From NCBI GenBank assembly GCA_963699805.1, contig CAVOVH010000013.1:171429-235428 (forward strand): 64,000 nt of DNA. Reading direction: 5' to 3'. Positions within the stretch are counted from its first letter, which is position 1, and the number at the start of each line of letters is the position of its first letter. The notes below the pieces were generated by a model, which was given only the letters and a program-made list of their open reading frames with translations, made no database searches and had not been told where the DNA came from. The DNA comes from JAGTVG01 sp963699805. Its GTDB lineage: Bacteria; Bacteroidota; Bacteroidia; Cytophagales; Cyclobacteriaceae. The position numbers were made by a program, and so were the translations under genes. Below, in pieces: positions 10,007-19,533 of this stretch.

Positions 10007-11527
10007 ATGAAGTCAATTAATATCTTTTTTTGTGCTATGATCTTTATGAATCTTACTTATGCCCAGGGCAATCAAATGGGCGTTTTTCAACATAGCAGTG
10101 ATATAGGTAATCCTAAAAATTCAGGATCCACCGTATATGATAATTCCACACAAACCTATACGACCAAAGGCGCTGGGTATAATATCTGGTTTGAAAGAGA
10201 TGAATTTCATTATACATACAATCAGATGGAAGGTGATTTTATACTGACTGCCAACTTTGAATTTGTGGGCAAAGGGGTCGAGTCGCACAGGAAAGTAGGA
10301 TGGATGGTCAGGGAATCGACTGCAGAAGATGCCGTACACATGAGTGCCGTTTATCATGGAGATGGACTTACGGTCATGCAATGGCGGGTTGGTAAAGGTC
10401 AGGCCATGCGGGATCCTGAGGATGAAATTTTTTCTACCAAAAAGAATGTCCAGGTCATTCAACTGGAGCGAAAAGGCAAGGCATTTATCATGAGGGTAGC
10501 TTATTGCGGGGAATCACTGCAGGAAGTGGGCTCACAGGAAATGAAAAATATGCCCGATGAGGTTTTGGCGGGTTTTTTTATCTGTTCACACAACCCGGAA
10601 GTGGTTGAAGAAGCCAGGATCTGGAATGTCAGGATCGACAAACCAATTCCTGAAAACTATGATCCATACGAAAAGGGATTTTTGGGTTCCAGGCTGGAGA
10701 CCATGAATGTATTTGATGGTAAAAGAAAAGTGATCTACAAGTCGGATCAAGGATTCGAAGCTCCTAACTGGATGCCGGATGGAAATCGTCTGTTATATAA
10801 CAGCGGGGGAAAACTCTACACGATCCCGGTAAATGGGGGTGAACCGGTTCTGTTCAATACCGGATCTGCAGACAGACTCAATAATGACCATGGGATTTCC
10901 TTTGACGGGAAAAAATTAGCGATCAGTCATCACCGGGAAGGATTACCCGGTGGAGGATCGACCATTTACGTTCTTCCAGTCACGGGTGGAGAACCCCAAC
11001 AGGTTACTGAAGGAACTCCTTCCTACTGGCATGGATGGGCACCCAACAACAAAGAGGTGGTTTATGTGGCTCAAAGAGATACTACTGTTTACAATATTTA
11101 TCGAAAAAATATTAGTGGAGGTGATGAAGTACAATTAACCTTTAATAAAGGTGCCCATGTGGATGGACCAGAATACACTCCGGATGGCAAATACATTTAT
11201 TACAATTCAAGTGTAACCGGTACCATGCAGATATGGCGGATGAAGCCGGACGGATCCTCACAGGAACAGATCACATGGGATGAGTATCAGGATTGGTTCC
11301 CACATATTTCTCCGGACGGGAAATGGATCGTTTTTATATCATTCCAGCCAGAAGTGTTGGCCAATGATCATCCGGCTTATAAGCGGGTGGAATTACGACT
11401 GATGCCAGCTTCCGGGGGTGCCCCCAGGGTTATTGGCTATCTCTACGGAGGCCAGGGAACGATCAATGTGCCTTCCTGGTCACCCGACAGTAAACACATT
11501 GCCTTTATGAGCAATCCGGGCAGATAA
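10007..11527 (+). CDS. Secreted TolB-like PD40 beta-propeller protein
   Basis: A 506-residue exported protein (signal peptide MKSINIFFCAMIFMNLTYAQ). Residues about 25-225 form a jelly-roll-like domain similar to DUF1349/LamG-type domains. Residues about 235-506 are repeats of the PD40/WD40-like type found in TolB, recognisable by recurring PDGKYIYYNS, SPDGKWIVF and SPDSKHIAF phrases. Such proteins bind ligands or partner proteins in the periplasm, and no catalytic site is visible. The C-terminus stops directly after the last blade. The gene begins 88 bases after the GH26 gene on the same strand, so it may belong to that cluster. The role is unknown: substrate sensing, binding or scaffolding are all possible. 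Confidence 0.72.
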   Translation: MKSINIFFCAMIFMNLTYAQGNQMGVFQHSSDIGNPKNSGSTVYDNSTQTYTTKGAGYNIWFERDEFHYTYNQMEGDFILTANFEFVGKGVESHRKVGWMVRESTAEDAVHMSAVYHGDGLTVMQWRVGKGQAMRDPEDEIFSTKKNVQVIQLERKGKAFIMRVAYCGESLQEVGSQEMKNMPDEVLAGFFICSHNPEVVEEARIWNVRIDKPIPENYDPYEKGFLGSRLETMNVFDGKRKVIYKSDQGFEAPNWMPDGNRLLYNSGGKLYTIPVNGGEPVLFNTGSADRLNNDHGISFDGKKLAISHHREGLPGGGSTIYVLPVTGGEPQQVTEGTPSYWHGWAPNNKEVVYVAQRDTTVYNIYRKNISGGDEVQLTFNKGAHVDGPEYTPDGKYIYYNSSVTGTMQIWRMKPDGSSQEQITWDEYQDWFPHISPDGKWIVFISFQPEVLANDHPAYKRVELRLMPASGGAPRVIGYLYGGQGTINVPSWSPDSKHIAFMSNPGR

Positions 11528-11838
11528 TCCAACTGAGACAACATTTTCCGGTTTTATCTTTAGAATCCTGTAATAAGGGCTGGAAGAAATAAGGAACGGG
11601 GTATTGGTTTTCTTATATGCGACCACAAAAATTTGACCTCCCGAATGCGGGAAGAAATCTGTTAAAGTCACTTAGTTCAAACCTGTCTGAAGACCGGGAG
11701 ATCGGATAATTAATGTGGAATAGAGCCTTGATCTTTCCCCGTCCATCAGAGGGAAAAATTCGAAAATAAAGTAACAATTAGTATTTATAATGAATCATAT
11801 CCTGTACTTTTGGCCCCTTAAAATAAAAATTATAGTAG
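11528..11838. other. Gene-free spacer upstream of FKBP gene
   Basis: About 310 bases without a convincing gene. It contains an upstream region for the isomerase gene, including a TACTTTTG element described separately. Short antisense frames here have no start context or recognisable product. Confidence 0.45.
11805..11812 (+). promoter_or_regulatory. Possible Bacteroidota -7 promoter element (TACTTTTG)
   Basis: TACTTTTG matches the TAnnTTTG -7 consensus of this phylum exactly and lies 26 bases before the ATG of the FKBP-type isomerase. No good -33 TTTG is seen at the expected distance, so the call is weak. Confidence 0.35.
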
Positions 11839-12525
11839 ATGAAATTATTATCAAAAATGGTCTTAGCAGCTGGCTTTGCAACTTTAATGGGCTGCAGCGG
11901 ACAGGAAATGTCGACAAAAGAGGTTCAATTGAGCAATGAGATTGACAGCGTGAGTTATAGTCTGGGTGTGAATATCGCGCAGAATATAAAATCTCAGGGG
12001 ATGGATGAAGTCAATGTAAACGCTTTGGCAAAAGCATTTAATGATGTATTGGGTGACCAAACATTGAAACTGGACCAAACGACCTGCAGTATGGTGATTA
12101 ACACATATTTTCAGAATCTTCAAACTTCACGGTCAGAAAAAAGCAAGGAAGCCGGTCTCGCTTTTCTGGAAGAAAATAAAAATAAAGAAAATGTGATCAC
12201 CACCGAAAGTGGGCTTCAATATGAAATCATAACAGAAGGCACAGGCCCCATTCCAACAGGAGACGAGACAGTAACGGTACATTATCATGGAACGACCATT
12301 GATGGTACTGTGTTTGACAGTTCGGTCGATCGTGGCGAGCCTGTAAGTTTCCCGGTCAACGGTGTGATCCCGGGATGGCAGGAAGCCCTGCAATTAATGC
12401 CGGTAGGATCCAAGTGGAAATTATATGTTCCATCCGAACTGGCGTATGGAGAAAGAGGTGCCGGAAGGGATATCGGACCCAATGAAACCCTGATCTTCGA
12501 GGTAGAGTTATTAAGCATCAATTAA
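11839..12525 (+). CDS. FKBP-type peptidyl-prolyl isomerase lipoprotein (FkpA/Mip-like)
   Basis: A 228-residue folding helper for exported proteins. The N-terminus is a lipoprotein signal with lipobox LMGC (Cys19). Residues about 30-115 form the helical dimerisation domain of FkpA/Mip proteins (IDSVSYSLGVNIAQNI). Residues about 125-227 are the FKBP catalytic domain (TVTVHYHGTTIDGTVFDSS, GVIPGWQEALQLMPVG, ELAYGERGAG). These enzymes catalyse cis-trans isomerisation of prolyl bonds in the periplasm. The gene stands alone and is followed by a strong hairpin, so it is probably a single-gene unit. A window rich in exported proteins fits the role, though the gene is not specific to it. Confidence 0.92.
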   Translation: MKLLSKMVLAAGFATLMGCSGQEMSTKEVQLSNEIDSVSYSLGVNIAQNIKSQGMDEVNVNALAKAFNDVLGDQTLKLDQTTCSMVINTYFQNLQTSRSEKSKEAGLAFLEENKNKENVITTESGLQYEIITEGTGPIPTGDETVTVHYHGTTIDGTVFDSSVDRGEPVSFPVNGVIPGWQEALQLMPVGSKWKLYVPSELAYGERGAGRDIGPNETLIFEVELLSIN

Positions 12526-12546
12526 GAGCGTCTGACTTTTATTCGG

Positions 12547-12576
12547 CAAAATCGTCAATTTCTATTGACGATTTTG
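12547..12576. terminator. Hairpin terminator after the FKBP gene
   Basis: A perfect 12-bp inverted repeat (CAAAATCGTCAA, loop of six, then TTGACGATTTTG) lies 22 bases after the isomerase stop. The descending arm ends in TTTT before G. It sits between convergent genes and could act in either direction. Confidence 0.65.
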
Positions 12577-12644
12577 GGTTAAATAGGATTTCGCTCGATT
12601 GAAATCGAATAAGGATAAAACTGTTCGAAAAATATACGAATAGA

Positions 12645-12675
12645 CCCTGACCCCGGAATGAATCCGGGGTCAGGG
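12645..12675. repeat. GC-rich 13-bp hairpin between convergent genes
   Basis: CCCTGACCCCGGA and its exact complement are separated by a five-base loop. No T-run follows on either strand, so this may be a second stem at the gene boundary or a small intergenic palindromic element rather than a classical terminator. Confidence 0.5.
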
Positions 12676-12747
12676 GAAAAACAAAATAGATTGTAATTTC
12701 GTACTTTTCAGGAGCATTTTTCATCCTGAATTCTTGCGAAGGATCTG

Positions 12748-14028
12748 TCATCTTTTTTCATACACCACCACACCCAGGGCATGTTGATCGATCCGGTTGT
12801 TTTCCAGCTTCGGTTCAGAGCCATTCTCATAAATGTAGATGGCGGCTTTCTGTGTACCCTTCTCCGTATCCCGGATCGTGTTTTCCTTCAGCACCAGATC
12901 CTGCGCAGGTGAATTAATGGAAATACCATATCCACCACCGTTTACCCCATTGTTTTCAATGATGTTCCCGGCAAATGTATTCCGGTGCGGGGCATTCACT
13001 TCACGCTCCCCCCGCAAATTGATGCCATCGCTGCCATTGTCATAAATGTGGTTTGACTCAAACAATACATCGGTATCTTTATGCCCTGTGCAAATGCCAT
13101 AGCGGCCATTATCATGGAATTTATTCCCTTTCACCAGGCTGTTATATACCCGCCAGCAGATGAATAATCCATCCACTGTATTATGATGTACCTCGTTATT
13201 TTCAATGACCGAAAGGGGAGACCCGGTCCCGGGATGCAGGCCGATATTCCCGCTTCCGCTGATCTCAGAATTTCGAACCGTTACATTCTCAGTGATCTGC
13301 CAGCTGATCCCTTCCCCATTAAAATCTTTCACCCAAACATTATCAATCGTTACGTCTCTGGATTTGAAAACATATATTCCGGCACCGTTACACCCGTCTG
13401 TAAGGAAGTTCACCGCTTTATTTCCATCAGCAGTCAAATCAGAAACCAGCACATTTTCTGCATCGATGACTTCGATGACTGAACTGGCATTTGAGATCAA
13501 ACCATCCTGGTCAGACCGGTAATCGCGGATGAGATAATTATCGAGATAGATCACGTTTTCCTGAATATCCAGGATATAAGCGGTGGATACATCCCAGCAG
13601 GAATTCTGTTCGCTGTCTGTCACCTGGATCTTCATTCCCGGCAGAAATCCGTCAGGATTCTCAACGGTCACTTTCAATTCGCCGTAATCCGCATCGACCA
13701 TGAATCGGGTCTGAACACCTTCGATTTTTCTCAATACGGTTTCCTTTCCGGAACCGATCAGGCTGACATTCGATCTCAAACTGACCGGCGCCATCAGCTC
13801 ATATGTTCCAGGATCAAGCTTAACGATGCCTCCGGTTTTTGCGACGGTTTCTATGGCCATCTGGATTGCCTGCTGGTCGAATCCTTTTACATCGGCATCA
13901 GGCCCTCCCACCCGGATGGTCTTTTCTACTTTTACCGGCTTGACCAGGGCATCGATTTTAATATCCGCTGGTTGGGATAATGCATACGAACTTATGAACA
14001 GAAAAAAGATTGGAATGTACGATTTCAT
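12748..14028 (-). CDS. Secreted right-handed parallel beta-helix protein
   Basis: A 426-residue exported protein (signal peptide ending YALSQ). The N-terminal part has the entry motif of pectate-lyase-3-like helices (GGIVKLDPGTYEL). Residues about 190-415 carry successive PbH1-type coils with Asn/Gly turns (VIENNEVHHN, GNKFHDNGRYGI, SNHIYDNGSDGI, GNIIENNGVNGG). This fold is shared by polysaccharide lyases, some glycoside hydrolases and epimerases. I cannot place a catalytic site or a CAZy family. It is convergent with the FKBP gene and divergent from the DUF4838 gene, 66 bases away. Action on an acidic polysaccharide is a reasonable guess only. Confidence 0.75.
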   Translation of the reverse strand: MKSYIPIFFLFISSYALSQPADIKIDALVKPVKVEKTIRVGGPDADVKGFDQQAIQMAIETVAKTGGIVKLDPGTYELMAPVSLRSNVSLIGSGKETVLRKIEGVQTRFMVDADYGELKVTVENPDGFLPGMKIQVTDSEQNSCWDVSTAYILDIQENVIYLDNYLIRDYRSDQDGLISNASSVIEVIDAENVLVSDLTADGNKAVNFLTDGCNGAGIYVFKSRDVTIDNVWVKDFNGEGISWQITENVTVRNSEISGSGNIGLHPGTGSPLSVIENNEVHHNTVDGLFICWRVYNSLVKGNKFHDNGRYGICTGHKDTDVLFESNHIYDNGSDGINLRGEREVNAPHRNTFAGNIIENNGVNGGGYGISINSPAQDLVLKENTIRDTEKGTQKAAIYIYENGSEPKLENNRIDQHALGVVVYEKR

Positions 14029-14094
14029 TGTAAAAAATATTTTGTTTCATGTAAATTTAACCGGTTACTTTTTAGTTCAAAAACAATTTTACCT

Positions 14095-16335
14095 ATGAAA
14101 TATATTTTTTACCTGGCCTGCCTGGCTACCTGCTTTTCTTCCTGCACCCAGCAGGATGGCCTGATCCTCAGTGAAAACGGGACCTCTGATTACGTGATCG
14201 TGATCCCTCAAGACCCAGACTCCCTGGAACTCCGGAGTGCTTCCGAATTGCAGCGTTATCTGGAACAAATAGGAGGAGTAAGAATTCCGATCGCTCATGA
14301 AAGTACCGATGTAAATGAAGCTTCAATTTTAATTGGTAATACTGCTTTAAATAAAAACATAAAATTAGCTGATAATCAGATATATATAGAATCAAATAAT
14401 AACCGGCTTATAATCCTTGGCTGTAATCCCCGGAATACGTTATTTGCGGTATATACTTTCCTGGAACGTTTTTTAGATTGCCGTTTTTATGCACCAGATG
14501 CGGAAAGGATTCCTCATAGCGAAGTAATTAAAATACCAGCTTCCTTTCAGTATACATACATCCCGGAAATTACAACGCGAACTGTTCATTCCCGGTTATT
14601 TTATGATTATCCTGCATTTGCTGATCAAAGAAAAGTGACTCATGAAGCTTTTCCCACCTATGTGCCCACCGCAAGGGTCCATACATTTCATGTTTTTATG
14701 CCGGAGGAGGTATTTTATCGATCACATCCCGAATACTATGCCTTACGAAATGGTAAAAGAATTCCTACTCAGTTATGCCTTACAAATCCCGAAGTCTTCA
14801 GGATTGTCCGTGATTCAGTAGAAGTTTTATTGAATAGATTTCCTGAAGCCCGTGTCATTTCTGTGAGCCAGGATGACAACGCGCAATACTGTGAATGTAC
14901 GGCATGTAGCGAAATCAATGAACGGGAGGGTTCACCATCAGGTTCCATGATCGATTTTGTCAACAGGATTGCCCGCAAGATTCCCGATAAAACAATATCA
15001 ACCCTGGCTTATCAGTATACCCGAAAGGCACCCTCATCGATCCAACCCGAGCCCAATGTGTTGATCACCCTGTGTTCCATTGAATGTGACCGGAGTGCCC
15101 CCATTGAGGAAAAATGTATTGATTTTGCCCAGGATCTGAAAGAATGGGGAGCGATATCCAACAATATCCGGATCTGGGATTATACAACTCAATTTACCAA
15201 CTTTCTGGCTCCTTTTCCCAATCTGTTAACGCTACAGCCTAATATCCGGTTATTCAGGGAAAATCATGCCCGGTGGATCTTTGAACAGCACAGCCATCAA
15301 CCCAGTGAATTGTTCGAACTGCGGTCATATCTTACTGCTTCCCTTTTATGGGATCCCGATATCAATGTAGACAGCCTCATGCAAGATTTTATCGATGGTT
15401 ACTACCAGGAAGCCGGCCCTATGATCTCCCAATATATCCAGACCATTCATGCATCCATAAAATCAGACCCTGACTTTTTTTTATTTCTTTACGGGGACCC
15501 ATCCCAGGCATTTACTTCATTTCTCAATCCTGTCCTGCTGAATAAATATGACAGTCTTTTTACCCAGGCAGAAACGGCAGTTGCCGATCGGCCTGATCTG
15601 TTGAACCGTGTTAAGAAAGCCCGCCTGGGCGTCGATTATGCGATACTGGAAGCCTGCCGAAAGAACCTTGAGCCTCCATATATGCTGACAGAGACTCTAC
15701 ATGGCAAAAGGGAGATCCCGGCGAGATTATTGCAACGACTTGAGGATTTCAGAGAAACCTGCGCTGCAAACGAGATTATCAATATGAATGAAATGCGTTT
15801 TACAGTGGATGAATACATTGATTTTTATGAAAAGACGCTGGAAAGAGCCCGGCTACCGAATTTAGCACTTGGCAAATCCGTAAAACTCAATCAACCTCCT
15901 AAAAAATATGCGGACGAAGATCCACTGGTATTGACCGATGGGGCATTTGGTGGCAGCTCTTTTTATGCAAACTGGCTGGGATTCGATGGCAATGATCTGG
16001 ATGCTGTGATCGATCTGGGGTCCGCTCAGAAAATACATGAAATTTCCAGTGCTTTTTTACAGGTAGTCAATCATATTGTGTTTTTTCCTGAGCGGGTCAG
16101 TTATTATTATTCAAATGATGGGAAAAATTTCAAACGATTGGAACATCTGGAAAACAAATATCCTTTGACAAGAACCAGCAAAACCAATGATGTTCAATAT
16201 TTTTCATTGTCATTTTCCCCGGTGGATGCCAGGTATGTGAAAGTCGTGGCGGTCAATGGGGGAGAAGCACCAATCTGGCATTTTGGAGCCGGGTTGCCAT
16301 CCTGGATCTTTGTGGACGAGGTAGAGATCCGTTGA
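14095..16335 (+). CDS. DUF4838 lipoprotein with alpha-glucuronidase-like N-terminus and discoidin domain
   Basis: A 746-residue lipoprotein (lipobox ending CFSSC, Cys17). Residues about 30-135 resemble the N-terminal domain of GH67 alpha-glucuronidases (ELQRYLEQIGG, NTLFAVYTFLERFLDCRFYAPD). The central DUF4838 domain (about 160-520) is a predicted TIM barrel with SVSQDDNAQYCECTAC after a strand and IRIWDYTTQF later; the CECTAC cluster matches the C-x-C-x2-C seen in two other proteins here. Residues about 615-745 form an F5/8-type discoidin module. DUF4838 proteins occur in polysaccharide-degradation loci, but their reaction is not established to my knowledge. The gene is monocistronic and divergent from the beta-helix gene. 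Confidence 0.8.
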   Translation: MKYIFYLACLATCFSSCTQQDGLILSENGTSDYVIVIPQDPDSLELRSASELQRYLEQIGGVRIPIAHESTDVNEASILIGNTALNKNIKLADNQIYIESNNNRLIILGCNPRNTLFAVYTFLERFLDCRFYAPDAERIPHSEVIKIPASFQYTYIPEITTRTVHSRLFYDYPAFADQRKVTHEAFPTYVPTARVHTFHVFMPEEVFYRSHPEYYALRNGKRIPTQLCLTNPEVFRIVRDSVEVLLNRFPEARVISVSQDDNAQYCECTACSEINEREGSPSGSMIDFVNRIARKIPDKTISTLAYQYTRKAPSSIQPEPNVLITLCSIECDRSAPIEEKCIDFAQDLKEWGAISNNIRIWDYTTQFTNFLAPFPNLLTLQPNIRLFRENHARWIFEQHSHQPSELFELRSYLTASLLWDPDINVDSLMQDFIDGYYQEAGPMISQYIQTIHASIKSDPDFFLFLYGDPSQAFTSFLNPVLLNKYDSLFTQAETAVADRPDLLNRVKKARLGVDYAILEACRKNLEPPYMLTETLHGKREIPARLLQRLEDFRETCAANEIINMNEMRFTVDEYIDFYEKTLERARLPNLALGKSVKLNQPPKKYADEDPLVLTDGAFGGSSFYANWLGFDGNDLDAVIDLGSAQKIHEISSAFLQVVNHIVFFPERVSYYYSNDGKNFKRLEHLENKYPLTRTSKTNDVQYFSLSFSPVDARYVKVVAVNGGEAPIWHFGAGLPSWIFVDEVEIR

Positions 16336-16457
16336 TTTTTTTCTTTTGTTTATCCGCATCGGCGTAAATCAAAAAATGCCAATCGTATTCAGATCCCGGT
16401 AAATGGATAAGACATGGAAAGATAAGAATATCAACCATTTAAGAATGCAAACTTAAA

Positions 16458-18344
16458 TCATTGCTTTAGTGCCTTCTGGCGGCTGGGTGATCTTTTACCC
16501 ATATGTATTTCATACAAATTTTTGTGTGTGTGTTGTACACCTTCAATAAAATCCCAATAAGGTCTGTCTGTCACATCGATCAGTCCAATATTATAATTTT
16601 CACCATCCATCCGTCCAGTGACCGGCTGGTCAATCCATTGAAACCAGTGTGCGCCCAGAAAGGAAGGTATAGCCGAAGCCTGTTCAACATAATAACCATA
16701 AGCCACACCTCTTTCTTCCTGATCACGTGCCTGGACCAGCCCTGCACCAAGTCCATTTCCAGGAGATCCAAAATGAAATTCACCGATTAAAACCGGGCGA
16801 CCTCCGTTATACTGGTAGGCATGTTGGATGGCTTCAGTCGGTTCATCACCATACACATTCAGACTGTACACATCGAACATATTGCCAAGGGCGATCACTT
16901 CTTCCGGAGGTGAGCCTCCAAAACGAATGCCCAGATTCAGGTGATTGGGATCATATTTTTTTACCGCAGCACAAATAATGGTCAGATACTTCTCAAAAGC
17001 GGTAATGAAAAATTGCTTCCGGCGTTCCGGGCTGTCTTCAATGGCCAGGAAGGACTTAAGTTTCTGTTGGGTGGTATTCTCCGGCCCATTCAGAAACAAA
17101 TCAGCAAGTTCCGGTTCACGGTCAGGCCAGGGTGGTTCATTGCCAATAAAATAACCCAATACATATGGGTCATCCTTTAATGAAGCACATATGTTTTTCG
17201 CAACATGATCCGCATTTATAGCGAAATTTTCTGAATAAACATCTGGCATTCCCAGGTAACTCTCCACCCCTTCATTCCAGCCTGACAACCACACCGTATA
17301 TGGCTTTTTATGATATTCATCCATAGAAAATGACCAGCATCCGATGGTATTTAATCCCCAGGAATCCATTCTTCTTATTACATAATCCTCCCATTTGGTT
17401 TTCCACTCCGCTCCAAAACGGCGCTGCAGGTTCCAGGTATAGAAAGAGACAAAATCATTATTATGAAATGATTGTCCAGCCCCATCCTCTTGTAGGGAAG
17501 GGAGGGCCTGGAAATAATTTTCCCGATTATTGGTTCTGGTACCTTGAACATAGCCCACTACATCGGCACCCATCGATAAAAACAAGTGACCATGCGGATC
17601 GACAAACCACCATTTCTCATTTATTTTTTCAATTCTGAAAAATCCCGCTGAGTGAAGGATCGTATCTTGAATCCCTCCGTAATCACAGTAATTAAACCTG
17701 TTTTCAAGTTTTTTCTCCTCATCCATCCAGGCTATTTTGAGTTGTTCGAAATTTGTTATTTTTCGCTCATCCTCTGAATATATCCATTGTCCCAGGCTGT
17801 CAATGACAGGAAGTTTTTCAAGGATTTCTGATCCGGGATCTTCATTTGATAAAACGACCGAACGAATGATCATTTCAGGATTCCCTTCAGGATATTCCAT
17901 CTGGATCCCCATGCTGTCCACGTGAGATATATCGCCGAATGGACCCCATACCGACATCCAGAAAGAGTTTCTGGGACGATTATTGGCTGCAGCCATATCA
18001 TGTCCCGAAGTATCCCTGCCCTTGAAATATTGCAGGGGAATGGCGGCACGAAACCATACATTTTGTCCCACAGGCTGAATCAGAATTCTACGCATTCCTC
18101 CCGGAGTATACACTTTAAATGCAAACCGCTGGGGTGTAGTAACTTTCAATTCCAATACCATAAATTCAAAAGTGGACCAATCGGCAGGCAGTTCAGGCTG
18201 CAAATCATTCAATTCAAGATTGTATTCTGATTCTTCACCCGAAAAGTGCAATTCGAAAACCTTCGGTTCCGGCTGCCAGGAATAATAGAACGCGGCAATC
18301 AGGGTAAGAAGGACTGTCTTGGTAAAATTTCGAAGGAAAATCAT
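16458..18344 (-). CDS. Agarase-like GH-A clan glycoside hydrolase
   Basis: A 628-residue exported enzyme (N-terminal hydrophobic segment LLTLIAAFYY). Residues about 25-165 look like a beta-sandwich carbohydrate-binding region. The TIM barrel from about 215 begins with a phrase typical of beta-agarase-type enzymes (WWFVDPHGHLFLSMGADVV). It carries the acid/base at Glu403 (GYFIGNEPPWPD) and the nucleophile at Glu522 (VLIGEFHFGSPGNG). The EFHFG nucleophile motif is characteristic of GH50 and close relatives, so that family or a neighbour is the best guess. Known members cleave agarose-type galactans, and relatives with other substrates exist. The gene is convergent with the DUF4838 gene and stands alone. 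Both catalytic residues are intact, so it is expected to be active. Confidence 0.7.
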   Translation of the reverse strand: MIFLRNFTKTVLLTLIAAFYYSWQPEPKVFELHFSGEESEYNLELNDLQPELPADWSTFEFMVLELKVTTPQRFAFKVYTPGGMRRILIQPVGQNVWFRAAIPLQYFKGRDTSGHDMAAANNRPRNSFWMSVWGPFGDISHVDSMGIQMEYPEGNPEMIIRSVVLSNEDPGSEILEKLPVIDSLGQWIYSEDERKITNFEQLKIAWMDEEKKLENRFNYCDYGGIQDTILHSAGFFRIEKINEKWWFVDPHGHLFLSMGADVVGYVQGTRTNNRENYFQALPSLQEDGAGQSFHNNDFVSFYTWNLQRRFGAEWKTKWEDYVIRRMDSWGLNTIGCWSFSMDEYHKKPYTVWLSGWNEGVESYLGMPDVYSENFAINADHVAKNICASLKDDPYVLGYFIGNEPPWPDREPELADLFLNGPENTTQQKLKSFLAIEDSPERRKQFFITAFEKYLTIICAAVKKYDPNHLNLGIRFGGSPPEEVIALGNMFDVYSLNVYGDEPTEAIQHAYQYNGGRPVLIGEFHFGSPGNGLGAGLVQARDQEERGVAYGYYVEQASAIPSFLGAHWFQWIDQPVTGRMDGENYNIGLIDVTDRPYWDFIEGVQHTHKNLYEIHMGKRSPSRQKALKQ

Positions 18345-18482
18345 ATTGATCTATAATAAATAAAAAAAATGCATGAGGTAGATTAAAGATACAAAATATC
18401 AGTCAGAATGACGATTGAAGATAAATAATGTCAGCAGTCTTCCTAATTCTTTTAACCTTTATATACGATGAAAAAAATGTGA

Positions 18483-19241
18483 TCAATACTGGTCAAAAGC
18501 TCCATTCAGCCATGCCCAGAACCTTTTGATAGGATTTTTATACGTTGGAGTAATATTCCGGTGACTCAGGCTTTCCTCTCTTTTCTCACTTGATCTTAGC
18601 TTCTTTTTTGGCTGGGCTGGAAGGATTTTGAATTGAACATTTTTCTGATAATGAATCCGTTTTTTCTCCCTTTCTTTCTTCAGCCGGTCTTTTTTTTGTT
18701 TTTCCCTTTTCCGTTCCTCCCGTTTCTGTTTTTCGAGAAAACTTAAGCTTCGGTTTGATTTTTGCAAAGCAGAGGATTTTTTAGATTTCCTCTTTGTGTG
18801 ATCAGGTTTCGAGTCCATCTCAAGACTACCCTCATCTGGCTTGGTTTCACGTTTTCTGAGGGGTTTCTCCGGTAATTCGATTTTTCCAACCACTTTTACG
18901 CCCTGAAGTTTTATCTTTGGAGCCCGAATGACCTCCGCTTCTTCAGATCCCGGTTGAATATTTCCTTGATCAGATTTTTTTTCAGATTGGGGCTCCAATT
19001 TGGCTGATACTTCTGTGCCTTGCTCTTCAGGTTCCCGGGCCCTATCCTCTAGATATACAGGATCGTTTTTCTCATAAGAAGAGAATGATTCAGGTTTAAA
19101 CTGGTGAAGAATCATCTGAACATGTTCATCATCCATTTTTGAATTCGATCCGGAATATCGGTTGATCCCTTGCGAATGTAAAAAATCGATGATTTCTTTG
19201 GATGTTTTCGACACTTCCCGTGCCAGTTGGAATAATCGCAT
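18483..19241 (-). CDS. Stand-alone IF2_N-domain protein with long charged region
   Basis: A 252-residue cytosolic protein. Residues 1-50 match the small helical IF2_N domain found at the N-terminus of bacterial translation initiation factor IF-2 (MRLFQLAREVSKTSKEIIDFL). No G domain follows, so this is not infB. Residues about 55-150 are Glu/Lys/Pro-rich and probably disordered. Residues about 150-205 are extremely Lys/Arg/Glu-rich and helical. The last residues form a conserved-looking aromatic tail (NPIKRFWAWLNGAFDQY). Binding to RNA, ribosome or nucleoid is plausible from the charge pattern and the domain, but the function is unknown. It is a single gene, divergent from the cation/proton antiporter at 19534. 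Confidence 0.7.
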   Translation of the reverse strand: MRLFQLAREVSKTSKEIIDFLHSQGINRYSGSNSKMDDEHVQMILHQFKPESFSSYEKNDPVYLEDRAREPEEQGTEVSAKLEPQSEKKSDQGNIQPGSEEAEVIRAPKIKLQGVKVVGKIELPEKPLRKRETKPDEGSLEMDSKPDHTKRKSKKSSALQKSNRSLSFLEKQKREERKREKQKKDRLKKEREKKRIHYQKNVQFKILPAQPKKKLRSSEKREESLSHRNITPTYKNPIKRFWAWLNGAFDQY

Positions 19242-19533
19242 GATTTTTTTTTGAGGATGATATTTTCTGCAAAGTTAATCATGTAAAAGATTGTTGTCCA
19301 CCAATCCAATTAGAATATCCGATCTGACCCAAAATGATGATATAATAAAAATATTGACATTCTTTGAATATTATAATTCAAATATGGTACCATATTATTG
19401 CCATCTCTTTATAAAATTCACTTTAGATTCATTTTGAAATTTTGGAATCATGCGTTGCAAACCTTTTGATTCCTTCCATTATCTTTAGGAAAATAAATTC
19501 CCGTAGGGGGCTCAATCAAAATAAAGTAGCTAT

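Noticed and set aside
18483..19241. Truncated infB
   Set aside because: The frame is complete, with its own charged region and tail, and no IF-2 G-domain remnant is seen on either side.
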